Below, in pieces: positions 41,149 through 52,272 of a DNA stretch of 64,000 nucleotides; the first letter of the stretch is position 1, and the number at the start of each line of letters is the position of its first letter. Below the pieces are notes generated by a model. The model did not search any database, was not told the DNA's origin, and saw only the letters and a program-made list of their open reading frames with translations. Made by a program: the position numbers and the translations under genes. The stretch lies in assembly GCA_024195585.1 (NCBI GenBank), contig SWBL01000047.1, forward strand, positions 1 through 64,000, given 5' to 3'. This DNA comes from Aureobasidium sp. EXF-3400 (lineage: Eukaryota > Ascomycota > Dothideomycetes > Dothideales > Saccotheciaceae).

Positions 41149-43277
41149 TCAAGTGATAGACACCCCAGGCATGTCTGCAGCAAACTGCTGCCAGTACTCC
41201 CAAAATTCAGGATCGTTCGGGATAGCTATCCTACTCCAGCTCGAGTCCATAGTGTCTAGATCGAAGTTGAATTCGCTTCCATCAAAGGTGTTTGTCTCGG
41301 TTTCGTCTCCTGTGGAAGCGGTTTGAGCAGTTGTATGGGCCACTTCTCCAGAAGTACTGGTGGTGGGTAATCTCGATCGAAGAATGCGTATGAAGTGAGG
41401 CACAACCTGCTCGACGTTCTGACCAATAGACTTCTCCCAGGCCTTGAGGGACAGGTTTCTAATTGCGCTGTAAATGGCATTACTTTCGTCGTATAAGAGA
41501 CGTGGTTGGCACTCGTACGCCTTCTCTATCTCTGCCCATACGGTTTCCAATGGCACCGGAAGAGGTTGTTCAACGGTACGATAGGCGATTTCTCCCAGCA
41601 AAAACATGAATGCGTCTATCGGGAAGAAGGCGTTGGCTTGCCAGAGATATTTTTGTATCGCCTTGTCTCTTGCAAAGCTGTTCGGTGCTTCGGCCAGCTG
41701 CAGACAAAGCAAGAAAGTATTGTCTCTTTGATCTAGAGATAAGCCAGAGCTGGCAAACATCTGGTGTCGTCGTACAGTTAGTTTGATACGTGTGACAGCG
41801 CCTCTGCAAAACAACCGCAGCAACTTGTGCATCGGAATGGAAGGGTCGCAATACTTCAATAGCCTGTTCTCGAGACGCTGTTGTAAGTCTTCGATAGCGG
41901 CATCTACGTCTCGAGAATCTTGTAGCGCCCTGTCAGCAGAGGTGTATGCAATCGTTAGTTCTCCAACTTCGAATCTAGCGCTGCAGAAGCTCATTTCTGT
42001 GACGCCAGTGACGTCTTGAGGGACATCTTTCATTTCAGGGTGAAGGGCTGAGTCGTTGATATTCAGAGGTCTGTCGGTGTCCCAGAGAGACCGAAAGGAG
42101 ATCATGGACATGACGCCACATTGTTTAGCAGCAAAACTTTCGAGAAGCGTCAACTCCCACCATAAGCGTCGGCGCAATTCGGCTTGGAATACAGATACGG
42201 ATGAACTTCTCAGTGCTTTTTCTCGATGACATCCTAGCTGCTGAGCGCTCCGGATGGCCACTCCAGTCAATTGCCACATGGTTTGAGGGTCAAGTCGAGC
42301 TCGCTGCGCAACTAGAAAGAGTGTCAAGGCCTGAAGTGTGAGGAAGTTGGGAGTTTGCAGAAAGCGTGCATTGATCAAAGCCTGCTGGGCCAGCCCAGTG
42401 TACAGCTGAATCAATTCGCTGATCGGTTGACCCATAATCCTCTCGGCTTCGGCTTGATCGCATTGAGGTACAGAGCATATGGCAGCTAGATAGATTGAGA
42501 AGAGAAGCGCTTCTTTTGTTTTAGGTCTACTTGGGTCCGAGGCCATGTTTAAGATTAGAGGCTGCACGGTGGGGATGTGCAGTATTCTTACAAGAAGATT
42601 TACATTGTCGAGATAAGTTGACCAAAGCCAGATGATGCGACTTGGACTGGGATGTTTATCAGAGAGATTGACGACAGATGGCCCGAAGATGAGACTCTCG
42701 CCGAGAATCGAAGTTGGAGTCGTGTCGGAGGGGGGATCGATGTCCAGATCTGGCTCATCCTGGCCAGTAAAAGCTGAGAGCTGTACAAAGTGTAAGTAAA
42801 GCCCTAGTAGAAGGATGAAGCCGAGTAAGACGATACTTCTTTGCCTACACCAACCCACATGACGCTACGGGAGGTATCAGTCTAGAATCAGCAAAGAAGA
42901 TGAGAAGAGAAGGACTTTTCGACGTAGCGCGAGTGGCCTCGCTCATTGACAAGCTCACAAACACTGGATTCGACGACTTTCGGGGTGTCAGGGGTAGTGC
43001 TTAGCATGGTGGTGGGATGTCGAGTTCTTCTAGCACGCCTGGCCTGGGCAGGTTGGACAGGCTTCGAAAGACAGTGTGTGGCAGACTTTCGACATGTTGA
43101 ACACGGTCTTTGACCATCACAGCGGACTTTCCGATTAGCACATGCGAGGCAGCTATGGCCACGGGTGATGGTCTTGTTTGGACGTGAGGAAGGCTGCTTG
43201 TCAGCAGCGGGTGCCGAAGCAGGTGCAGATTGCTGTGACGCGTCGGCGAGCGGCGTTTGTGTGTCGGACAAGGACAT
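41149..43277 (-). CDS. Zn2Cys6 transcription factor (fungal_trans family) 1
   Basis: Exon 1 starts at 43277 (MSLSDTQTPL) and carries the binuclear cluster C-x2-C-x6-C-x5-C-x2-C-x6-C in SCLACANRKVRCDGQRPC...C. A second exon ending at 41149 carries the regulatory region: IIWLWSTYLDNVNLLVRILHIPTVQP, the LAICSVPQC region, RRRLWWELTLLESFAAKQCG, and an acidic Phe/Asp-rich C-terminal tail (FDGSEFNFDLDTMDSSW). About 640 residues in total. The joining intron lies between roughly 42910 and 42786; the acceptor TTTGTACAG before LSAFTGQDE looks best but the donor phase is unresolved. Target genes unknown; the adjacent oxidase is one candidate. Confidence 0.83.
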
Positions 43278-43508
43278 TACGAATGGTTCAACTTTCAAAC
43301 AGTCACGAAGAAACAAAAGAAGCTTCTCAAGGCATTATGGCGATGGAGGAAGGAAGGAAGTCGTGGACGGAGGCAGGCATTGCAGAGGGCTCGGTCCCGA
43401 AAGTCTTGGGAAGTCGGTCCCGAAGGTTGGTTGCGCTTTCTCATTCTTGCCCATCTCGTCATTCAACATCAACATGATTCACTGTCATTCAATCTCCATC
43501 TAAGCCGC

Positions 43509-45419
43509 CTAAAACACGTTTGACTCGCTGCCACCGAACAGCTCCTCGAATAGCGCCGTATCAATGCCTTGCATGTCCCACTCGCCGCCAGCGACTCCTC
43601 CATCGGCACTCACATCGTAAACACCTGCATCGAGCAGAGCAGCCTCGTGAGATACCATGACCCCACCCCCTTCCACACCAAAGTCAATCTTGCCAAACGC
43701 TAGAATATGAATGCGCAATTCATCCTCACCCCTCGCTTCACTGCGGTACGCCGCCTGCCCATCGTCGTCGTCGCTAGCCCGAACACGGTACCGAACCCCG
43801 CTCGCCGCCCTGCCTTCTATCCTCAAGAGCTGCGAAAGCACAAACACTATCTGCCGAGTAATGCTATCATCATCGCCCTGACACGTGCCTCGGACAACCT
43901 CAAGCGTTCGCTCCAAAAGCCCCCGGTCGCTCGGACGTGAGTGTATAAGAAGGCCAAACGCGTTGTGACCTTCTCCCGTGTGTCTCAGTCTTGAACATTC
44001 GATATGACCGAGGCTCAGTACCGTCGCTGCGATGAAGCAGATAAAGTCAGTCCCACGGCAATAGAACTCCGCCGCGTTCTTCTCGCGAAACGCAACATAA
44101 CGAATCAGCGTCTCGCGGCTAGCATTCAACGCCGTCATCTTGCTGTAGTCGTACATTCTCTCGCATGACCATTGCATCAGATATGGTAGATGCACTCTGA
44201 TTAACAGGTGGAAATGTGCGAACTGGTCGTTGAGACGATTCATATCCTGGAAAATCTCTTTGTCGGTCCTATTGCTTGTTGACAAATCAGGCACCAGCCA
44301 CCACTGAGGTGACATCCGAGCGGCTGTCGTCTCCAAGAGCGAATCCAGCTCTTGAGTCTCCAACAGGCTGGGAAGAGTCGACCGCTTCAGAATCCGCTCA
44401 GCTACAACAAGGTGGCTGTACTGCAGACGCTCAGCTGCCTCTAACCCTTCGGGCTCGCAACATGGCGCCTCGAGGCTGCTTCTTGGTAGACCCAACATCA
44501 GTCCCAGATAACACTCCATTCGCACTATTTGCAAGCAAGTCTGTCTAGCGTTGAACCATGGTCGCTTCATGGTCTCAAGAAATTTCAAGGTTGGTGAGCT
44601 AACGCCGCGATGCAGCCCTAGTACCTGCGCAATCGTGGTTGCTCTTCGCACCGCCATCCAGGCTTGGTGGAGGTTTCCAGCATAATTCCGAAACGTGGCC
44701 TCCAGCATGATGCACTCGAGGCCTTCAACAGAAGTGACTAGATCTTCGTTCCTCGTGATCTTGATGGCAGCCTCCACAACACGAAACATTATATTTTGGT
44801 ACCATGGTCCGGGATCTTGTGACGCTTGATCACTGGGAAGAACAATGCCTTGTAAGTAATTTCCGAGCAACAATAGCTTTCGCGCGATCAGCACAGGATG
44901 TGAGCCAATTGGTGGGAGTTGTAACATATCTCTCGTTGAAGGTAGGCCTTGACTGGTGGAATTGTTGTAGAAGTTACAAACCTCGCTATGGCATAGCACT
45001 GACAGACCAATTGGTAAGGCCAGAATCTGATCAAGTTCGTGCTGGATAGGCCACGTCGATCTGAGGATGCGATTTAGGTCTCTATCTTGAACATTCGATG
45101 TCGAGTTAGGTGTGCTGTAAGTGGACAAACTGTGAGGGTTGGCTCCAGGCTTTTTAGTCAGAGATTCATTTGGCAAGCTCGATGAGTGGATGACTGCACA
45201 AACCAATGCGCCTTCCTCAGAGGGACTTGGAGTGATGAGTCTGGAAGCATCTGGTAATTCCTGACTTATACAAACAGTGCCGCGACGGCTACAATTCTGA
45301 CAGATGTTTTCGGTCAAAACGCATCGGACCTTGCGTCGCTTACACTCCCAGCAGCTCTGCGTACCCTTGCGAACTTTTCTGCGCTTCGATCCATAACTTG
45401 GTTCGTTCTCTGGGGGCAT
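43509..45419 (-). CDS. Zn2Cys6 transcription factor 2
   Basis: Single exon, 636 residues. The cluster is at residues 23-50: C23-x2-C26-x6-C33-x6-C40-x2-C43-x6-C50 (CWECKRRKVRC), preceded by a basic KRRKVRKGT. The middle region is helical with the usual fungal regulatory-domain look (AWMAVRRATTIAQVLGLHRG, CLQIVRMECYLGLMLGLPRS). The C-terminus is acidic and Gly-rich. It is divergent from the NmrA-like gene, and their 386 bp shared promoter contains palindromic CGG elements, so autoregulation and control of that gene are plausible. It lies just upstream of regulator 1 in the same orientation. Confidence 0.9.
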   Translation of the reverse strand: MPPENEPSYGSKRRKVRKGTQSCWECKRRKVRCVLTENICQNCSRRGTVCISQELPDASRLITPSPSEEGALVCAVIHSSSLPNESLTKKPGANPHSLSTYSTPNSTSNVQDRDLNRILRSTWPIQHELDQILALPIGLSVLCHSEVCNFYNNSTSQGLPSTRDMLQLPPIGSHPVLIARKLLLLGNYLQGIVLPSDQASQDPGPWYQNIMFRVVEAAIKITRNEDLVTSVEGLECIMLEATFRNYAGNLHQAWMAVRRATTIAQVLGLHRGVSSPTLKFLETMKRPWFNARQTCLQIVRMECYLGLMLGLPRSSLEAPCCEPEGLEAAERLQYSHLVVAERILKRSTLPSLLETQELDSLLETTAARMSPQWWLVPDLSTSNRTDKEIFQDMNRLNDQFAHFHLLIRVHLPYLMQWSCERMYDYSKMTALNASRETLIRYVAFREKNAAEFYCRGTDFICFIAATVLSLGHIECSRLRHTGEGHNAFGLLIHSRPSDRGLLERTLEVVRGTCQGDDDSITRQIVFVLSQLLRIEGRAASGVRYRVRASDDDDGQAAYRSEARGEDELRIHILAFGKIDFGVEGGGVMVSHEAALLDAGVYDVSADGGVAGGEWDMQGIDTALFEELFGGSESNVF

Positions 45420-45675
45420 AGTTGTTCTTGGTTGTTGTGAAGTAAATGTCTAAGATCGTCCACAGTTCACATGAGATGTTCGGGTGAAGGATGAGGCTTC
45501 GGTCGAGGCAGCGGGGTTTGTAAGCAGGATCTCACCTGCTTCCGCCGAGCTCGGTGGAGCACGATGCTATGTATCACAACACCTCCGACGTTCTCACAAA
45601 GACTAGCGAGCTTCTGTTGTTCGCAAAAGCACATTTACTGGTTGATGCCGTCAAGTCGCTTACGAATCATGCCTC

Positions 45676-45699
45676 CTTCGGCTGAAGCTTCGACCGAAG
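45676..45699. promoter_or_regulatory. Candidate Zn2Cys6 operator, CGG-N12-CCG palindrome
   Basis: Arms CTTCGG (45676-45681) and CCGAAG (45694-45699) flank a 12 nt spacer that is itself centred on AAGCTT; 20 of 24 positions obey two-fold symmetry. It stands 10 bp before a TATATAA box and about 107 bp before the NmrA-like ATG. Confidence 0.5.
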
Positions 45700-45708
45700 T
45701 GGACATGG

Positions 45709-45715
45709 TATATAA
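45709..45715 (+). promoter_or_regulatory. TATA box of the NmrA-like gene
   Basis: TATATAA about 91 bp before the ATG at 45806 and directly downstream of the CGG palindrome. Confidence 0.5.
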
Positions 45716-45805
45716 TGGGACTTGATGTCTGGCGAACAAAAAAGCATCTCAAAACAGTACGACCTCGACAAGAAGCTAGAATCAAAGCAACAGTTTGCCG
45801 ACAAG

Positions 45806-47035
45806 ATGGTCAAGATAGCGATTGCAGGTGGCTCCAGCAGTAAGTCTTGGATTGCCATGGATTACCATGTCCTTGTTCCACTGCTGATCACATTATAGAC
45901 GTTGCTTCGGAGATTATTGATGTCCTTGTTGCGACTGGCAAACACGAGATCTTGCTGTTGTCCCGAAAAGTATGCGAAGAGCTGCGCTTCCATGGTTCAG
46001 ACAGCTTACTTGAACACCAATACAGGAGGCTTCTACTAGCTCTGCCATCAAGGGCAATACCTGGATCCAGGTGGATTACCAAAATCAGACGCAGTTGACA
46101 CACGCACTGAAGGGAGTACACACGTTGTTCTCGTTCGTCGCTGAACAAGAGGATCCTAATAGCCCTATCCAAAAGAACCTCATTAAGGCTGCTATCGAGG
46201 CTGGTGTGAAGCGTTTTGCACCCAGCGAATGGGCATCGTAGGTCATATCGTAGTAACAGTCTCTTCAGTTCTAACAAGCTGCAGATCTGGAATCGTTAGC
46301 TGGTACTCGTACAAGGCCGAGATCCGCCGTTACCTCCAGGAAACAAACAAGGAGCATCAGGTACGTTCAAGCATTTCGAGTTGATACAACTCGTGACTAA
46401 CATGGAGATCTTACATCAAGGTCATAGAGTATACACTCTTCCAGTGCGGGCTCTTCCTTAATTACTTGACTAGGCCTTATAAATCAGCAAAGCATCTTTG
46501 GCAAATCCAAACACCCTTTGATTTCGACCAAGGTCGCTGTATCATCGCTGAAGGTGGCAGTGACAGCCGCATCACCTTCACAACCGTTCAGGATCTTGCT
46601 CAGGTTGTCGCCAGGGCTATAGACTACGAGCACCCGTGGCCAGTTGTTGGTGGCATCTCCGGGGTTGAGATGTCTCTGAGGCAGATGATTGAGCTGGGAG
46701 AGAAAATAAGAGGTAAGGCTTTACTATACTCTGATGTCGGAGTCTGACACAAACTAACGCTCAAGTATTCAGGCAAGCCATTCAAAGTCGAAGAATTACC
46801 TATCAGTGAATTGAAAAACGGAACATGGAAAAGCTCTTGGACGCCAAAGATCGACCACCCGGCTGTGCCGCCTCAGAAGAATGATGAGCTGTCAAGACTT
46901 ATGGTGTCTGAAATTCTTCGAGGCATCTCGGCTGGTGACTTTTTATGCTCGGATGAGTGGAATAAATTGCTGCCGGACTTTGAGTTCACTCAGGCTGAGG
47001 AGTTCTTGACCAGTGTTTGGGATGGTAAAACATAG
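45806..47035 (+). CDS. NmrA/isoflavone-reductase-like NAD(P)-binding protein
   Basis: Atypical short-chain dehydrogenase, either a redox sensor or a reductase. Six exons: 45806-45839, 45899-45969, 46026-46237, 46285-46360, 46421-46712 and 46773-47035; 315 residues. Seen: MVKIAIAGGSSNVASEIIDVL at the start, LFSFVAEQEDPN, the conserved KRFAPSEWAS, YSYKAEIRRYL (a YxxxK-like position), and FQCGLFLNYLTRP. The dinucleotide loop is GGSSNVAS, which lacks the later glycines of the usual GGxGxxG, so nucleotide binding may be altered. Related proteins occur in secondary-metabolite and aromatic-compound pathways. Possibly controlled by regulator 2 next door. Confidence 0.88.
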
Positions 47036-47147
47036 GGTAGACTTGGCTTGGGGTTTGATATTTTGTTACACTTGTTTTGGTAAAGCTCTTTTATGCTCAA
47101 GTCGCTCTCTTTTTTTTTTTCTTGTTTTCTTCTGTTTGAGACAATCT

Positions 47148-47238
47148 GACCATGCCAAAGCCAACCCGACCATGCCAAAGCCAACCTGACCATTCCAGTC
47201 AGAAATCCGACCATTCCAATGGAAATCTCGACCATTCA
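47148..47238 (-). repeat. Minisatellite array 1 (20-21 bp units, inverted to array 2)
   Basis: GACCATKCC-type cores start at 47148, 47168, 47188, 47209 and 47230, i.e. periods of 20, 20, 21 and 21. The core is the reverse complement of the GGAATGGTC core of array 2, which lies about 110 bp to the right. Confidence 0.8.
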
Positions 47239-47345
47239 AGGCCATCAACAGACACAACAGCTGGTCGATCTTTTCTAGCCTTCTGTAGTATTGAATCTAT
47301 TGTCTTGGTGAAGAACTCTGTCTAGGACTCAGAAAGGATGTTGAA

Positions 47346-47566
47346 GTATTGGTCGACTTTTTCTAGCATTGGTCGGCATCCGTCTGGAATGGTCGGGCTG
47401 TCTATTGGAATGGTCGGTTGAGCTTTTGGAATGGTCAAGTGAGCTTTTGGAATGGTCAAGTGAGCTTTTGGAATGGTTAACTGAACTATTGGAACGATCA
47501 GCTCAACTTTTGCAATGTTCGGCTCGGCTTTTTTCGTGGTCAGCTCAGCTATTGAAAGGGTCGTGC
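47346..47566 (+). repeat. Minisatellite array 2 (21 bp units)
   Basis: GGTC-like cores recur at 47351, 47371, 47391, 47412, 47433, 47454, 47475, about 47496, 47517, 47538 and 47559. The period is 20 bp for the first two steps, then 21. Units at 47433 and 47454 are essentially identical; outer units are diverged, as in unequal exchange. Since 21 is a multiple of three, one frame reads LEWSSEL-like heptads, but no start or context supports a gene. Confidence 0.85.
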
Positions 47567-48330
47567 TTTCATCAATCAGCTCCTGCCTGTCTGGATTTCG
47601 CTAGCCTCATCGGAAACTTCGCATACTTCGCATACATGACTCTATACCTATATTGTCTTGAGTAATCGTAACCAAGCAAACCATACAACAAGAAGCTTTG
47701 TGGCGGAAAGCTGTCGGGGGCTGTCGCAGCTGATGCCGAGTAAACGAGATTGAGAAGAAAAAAAAAAGAACTAGAACGGTAAAAGGTGAGCAATGAAGGT
47801 GAGGTGGAAGGTGCAAGGTGGCGCAGAGCGAGGAAAGAACAACTCTTGTGCAGGGAGTCGCGTTCGAATGTCCTATGGCGGGTCAACAAGATACAGAAGT
47901 AAAAGGATATCTCGAAGTAGAAAAGAATAATGTGCTGGACAGAACTCAAGTGAATTTTGATCGATTTGATTCTTTTCATTTATGACCTTTGCGTGAAAGG
48001 CATGTTTCTCATACTAACTACAACTACCGACGATCATCATCGTAATTCTAAACTACCCAAGAAGAGCATTCTGTCCTCATCTAATATCTCTAGAAACAAA
48101 GGAAAAGGTCTTACTAACGATAGGGTAAAAGCCATTCATCCCATTCCATCCCATCCCATCCGGAACACCGCGCTTGATCATCATGATATAACACCAACGC
48201 TTCGCTCCCAAACAGGCTTCCAACAGACAATAAACGAAGGGGGGGTATAACGGAAAAATAAGAACAGAAAAGACAGAAGAACAATCAAAAAAATAGAACA
48301 GGAAAGGTAAAGTAGGAAGAAGTAGCCAAA

Positions 48331-49667
48331 TCAGACAATGGAGAAGGATGCTTGTCTCATGATGTAGTCGTACTCCTCGATTGTTTGTTCGACATTGAGA
48401 GTTCTGACCGAGTCAAACTCCTCAATGGTCTGCTCGACGTCCAAGGTCTTGACGATGGCGCCGGCAGGCTTGAGAATGTCGAAGACAGAAGATTGGGCAA
48501 AGCTGCCCAACTCAAGGCTGGGCAGACGAGCAGGCTCCTCTGGAATATTGCTAGTGATAGTGGTGAGAATAGGGAACTCAGCTGCTGGTTGACGCTTGAA
48601 CTCAGTCAGGAAGAGAGAGGTGTCTGAGAAGGGTTGTTGTTGAAAGCTGGGACGGCAGTAAGGAGATTGGGGAGGCTCCATGATCTCGGGAGTGTTGGAA
48701 CGAGAGGCGAGCTTGGTCTTGACGAAGATTGCACGACCGTTCATGACAGAGAAGGAAGGCAAGCAAGCACAAGCGATTGCAAGGTTGGTTTCGATGATGA
48801 GGAAGATGGTGGGAGCGAAAGATGAGTAGAGAGGGTCAGTTGAGGCCAGGTAGGGAGTATCAATCTGGTAGAGGACGCGGATGACAGTGATGACAATCTT
48901 GCAGCCACCGAGAAGGTAGACAGCGGCCAAGCCAGCCTTCTTGCCTTTGGTCAACTGCAGCTTGCGGAGCACCTGGAAAGGTGCCATCAAGCAGAGGAAG
49001 TCGGTGGCCAGGTTGAAGATAGCGTCACAGATGGCAATGGCTGTCCTTGAAGTCCAGTCAGAAGTAATACACTTTCCAGCTACACCACTGTCCCAAAAGT
49101 ACGAGACTGGTGTGCATTGAAAGATTGACACGGCAGAGAATGTGATGACCCATACAAAGATGAGGCAAAGAGAGAAATAAACTGTCCAGCGCAGAGTGTT
49201 GTTTGAGCTGGCGAACATGCGGTTGTAGAAGAGTAGTAATGAAGCCTTGATGGAGGCCAATGCCCACAAGTGGATCAAGTTGTTGGTGAAGAGGACCTAT
49301 CATACATGGTTAGGTTGTGTTGTGATCCACGATGCATCATGTACTGACCTTGAAGACGCCTTGAAGTTGTGATGAGGATACTTGATCCTCATATGCACCA
49401 AGACCTAGTTGTGCTCCTGTTCATTGTTATGATACTATCCTAAGCTTTGGAAGTGTCTCAGGACTTACCATGGATGAAGAGAGCATTCATGACAAGAGTC
49501 GTGCAGCCACCCAACCATAACAGACTATCATCCCACCAGATGAAAGTCCTTGCAACACGCCTTGAGACGATGTGAACGATGACGAGGATGCTTGACAGTC
49601 CGATGGCAGCGCCCGCGATGCCTTGGACCGTCGATCGAGATGAAGAGATGTTTGTGGTATCCATCAT
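48331..49667 (-). CDS. Rhodopsin-domain (PTH11/SAT-like) seven-helix membrane protein
   Basis: Member of the large fungal rhodopsin-domain family of integral membrane proteins, not an opsin. Exons 49469-49667, 49349-49416 and 48331-49296; 410 residues. The N-terminus lacks a CFEM domain. Helices include GIAGAAIGLSSILVIVHIV, LWLGGCTTLVMNALF, LIHLWALASIKASLLLFYNR, YFSLCLIFVWVITFSAV and APTIFLIIETNLAIAC. Family marks: WWDD in loop 1, SLLLFYNR, FQCTPVSYFWD and TDFLCLMAPF. The C-terminal cytosolic tail ends with a tandem duplication, TLDVEQTIEEFD then TLNVEQTIEEYD. Ligand and function are unknown. There is no retinal-binding lysine motif that I recognise. Confidence 0.88.
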
Positions 49668-52272
49668 GATCTGACGGTTTGCGAAAGAGAACGATGACGG
49701 TGAAGAAGGGTTCACGGAAATAGTTCCCAAGAGGTTCCGTTGTGATTATTATCGCCTTGCAGGGTACCAGATAACACAACGTTGGAGTAAAGGAGGGTGA
49801 GTTGGAATGAACGTGAAGAGTCAGATGTCTGAACGGTGAGAAAGGGGAGGGGGGAAGGAACGTTGTTATACTCGCAAGCTAGGAACCCACATATGCCATC
49901 TACGTTCAACGTTCGAAGGAAGCATGAACTTGGAATATGTATATGCACGCAACGACCACCTTTTTTTTCACCAACACCATGACGCTGATGATTGCAATAT
50001 TAGTTTCCAAATCATCCTTGCAGACCCAGGTACCTGGAAGGCACACAAGTGCAATGCCAGATAGATTAACAGAGGCACATTGCGCAAAGATGCCTTTGCT
50101 GCTTCCAAGTTCAGCCCAGCAACACAGCCAGGAAGAGATGCAAGCTGCACGGCACGGAACACGCGCCATGGTGAAAAGGAGTAAAAGGGAAGAAAACGTC
50201 GCGGGCCCGCAGCAGAACAAGGTTAGACCATGCTCGGGCGCGCCGCGCCGAACAGCCCTAGCGCCATCGCGAGTGCCGACCTATTGGGATAGGGCACCGG
50301 CGCTGCGCCGAACCTGACCTGTCTGGACCAGGTGCATGACAGGCGCGACGACCTAATGCACTGCTGCCATCATTTGTGGACGCGTTCCTGAACGTGTACG
50401 AACTGAACTTGCTGGCGTCGACCGATCAGACCCAACGCTCCGGGGCCGGTTTATGTCTGCACTTGCTTGACCGACTGTCTCGTTGTGTTCGGCGTTCATA
50501 CCTTTCATCCTCCTCCACATACGGGGATCCCGGGGACACATGGCAGCTGGAATACGGGCGTATTGTCCCGATTTGTGCATGCACGGATCGCATATAGCAT
50601 GTTGGAGTAAAAGCTGATGATGTGGATTTGCGAGGCTTGTGCGGGATCGAAGATGCCGCGAGCCTCGAATATGTAATTATCGTAGGGCTGCTCAGTGCTG
50701 CGCCAAACTAACTTTCGGTCATTGGGTCGAGTATCCTTGCTGAGGCACAGATGAGCTGCACATGCTGCAGCCTCTCAGGTTAATATACAATGTGACCATG
50801 TGTTTGTTTGTTTTGACGTTGTGGGAGCTGATATGAAGGTTTCCAGAGCTTTGCTGCCTTTCGTGACAGCTCGCTTGGCAGACCCCTGTTGGACATGCTG
50901 AACGACGACGGATTCAGGGGACGACCCAGCAACGAAAGTCTTTCGCGAGAAAACTCGCAACGCCCATGCCGACGGCAGTTGCAACTACTGATTGCAGCGC
51001 ATCGATCATCAGTGATGACACTATCTGGCTCTCGGAGGAAGCCTTTACCAATCTTGCAAGTCAGAGCCTTGCGCAATATGGATTGGCAGGCTAGTGGACT
51101 AGCTGCTGTCAGGGGTGATTGACACGCGATGCGATCCCAAACTAACAATGCACGCAATATATTCCAGCAACCTTTTTCAAATCATGCAACCCCATTCATA
51201 TCTCAGCCTTGTCTCATAACCCCAGTTGATCCACTGTGCAGCGCAGTACAAATCCGAGTGGTAGGTTTAGAGTGGGAAAAGAAAGCCACCCTCACAATAT
51301 GTTCCAATCTATCTGCAATCAATCCTTCGACGGCTGGGATTTGCTTTGACATGCACAGTTTCGAGACAGCACCCGAGACTTCCGATGCTTCCAAGTATAT
51401 CGTCCATGTCTTTGCTCGAGATCTCAGGACGGTGTAGTTTGCATGAGGAAAACTGTTGCTCGGACACTGCCAGGTCTGATCAGCATCGCGTGGTCTTGAT
51501 CTGAAACTCTGCGCCTTGTTCGACGTCCGTTCCTTGAGATGCCAGCATCGCACGAACAGATGCTGGAAGTTCTCATTCTTTGGTATGACGAATTTAGCAT
51601 CGCAGACTCATGGTTTCGCACGACCAACTGTTTGCAACAGTCTGGGATCACATCTGTCAAGAACCAGGTGATAGGTTCTTGGAGAGATGCATAAAAATAG
51701 CGAAATTACTGTGGCGTCGAAGACAAGATAGTCTGTGCTGTTGCTGACAGCGGACAGTAACAATTCTGATTGAAACAAAGTTGTTGCTCAAAGTTGGTTG
51801 CCAAAAACGCGTGACGCGTGAGCCATGAACACCTGACTCGGTCGCTCTTGTCGCGAACGTCAAGCCAAAGCTGGTTTTGCACGCAACTCCATCTTCTACA
51901 CCTCAGGCCATATTGTCATAAATACTTCCTTAACATATGTGTCACGCCTCTCTTGCTCGGCCCGTTTTTGCGTGCTGCTTTTCGTACGGTGTCTGTCCGA
52001 TTCTCTGAGTGGTATCCGCGATCTCGTGGTGTCCTACAAGAATTGTGTGACGGCATCTGTATGACTGGAAGCCCGCAGCGTCTAATTCTGAGAGGACACA
52101 CGTCTGCTTCTCTATACCGCAGGATTGAGCGCTCTCTTCTTTCTGTGTTTCTGAGTCAGGGCTGCTCACAGTCGACCAAAGCCCGGGTGGGAGGGTCTCT
52201 TGACGCGTCTTGTGTCAGGACATTCTCTTCAAAATTGATCTTGACCTTGCAGTACATATCAGAATCACAACC
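49668..52272. other. Gene-poor region
   Basis: 2.6 kb with no supported gene. Frames of 60-180 codons exist on both strands but are Ser/Cys/Arg-rich shadows without conserved features. A GC-rich patch at 50195-50300 contains several GCGCCG/GGCGCG strings. It may include an unrecognised 5' exon of the gene that follows. Confidence 0.45.

Larger units (their letters stand above)
45420..45805. promoter_or_regulatory. Shared promoter of regulator 2 and the NmrA-like gene
   Basis: 386 bp with three CGG-containing symmetric or matching elements: CTTCGGTCGA at 45497-45506, the palindrome CCGAGCTCGG at 45545-45554, and a longer imperfect palindrome at 45676-45699. A TATATAA lies at 45709-45715. Zn2Cys6 proteins characteristically bind paired CGG triplets. 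Confidence 0.5.
47036..48330. other. Repeat-bearing convergent intergenic region
   Basis: 1.3 kb between the stops of the NmrA-like gene and the rhodopsin-domain gene. It holds two inverted minisatellite arrays (separate entries), a T10 run near 47111, an A10 run near 47758, and a short CCCAT/CCATT-repeat stretch at 48131-48159. No gene is supported. Confidence 0.55.

Noticed and set aside
42786..42858. Apparent N-terminal membrane helix on Zn2Cys6 factor 1 (a membrane-tethered regulator)
   Set aside because: The hydrophobic stretch begins with GTG, not ATG, and ends at a good TTTGTACAG acceptor; it is almost certainly translated intron.
47369..47665. Heptad-repeat reading frame over the minisatellite
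   Set aside because: The open frame follows trivially from a 21 bp unit without stops; no promoter, intron or downstream domain supports a gene.
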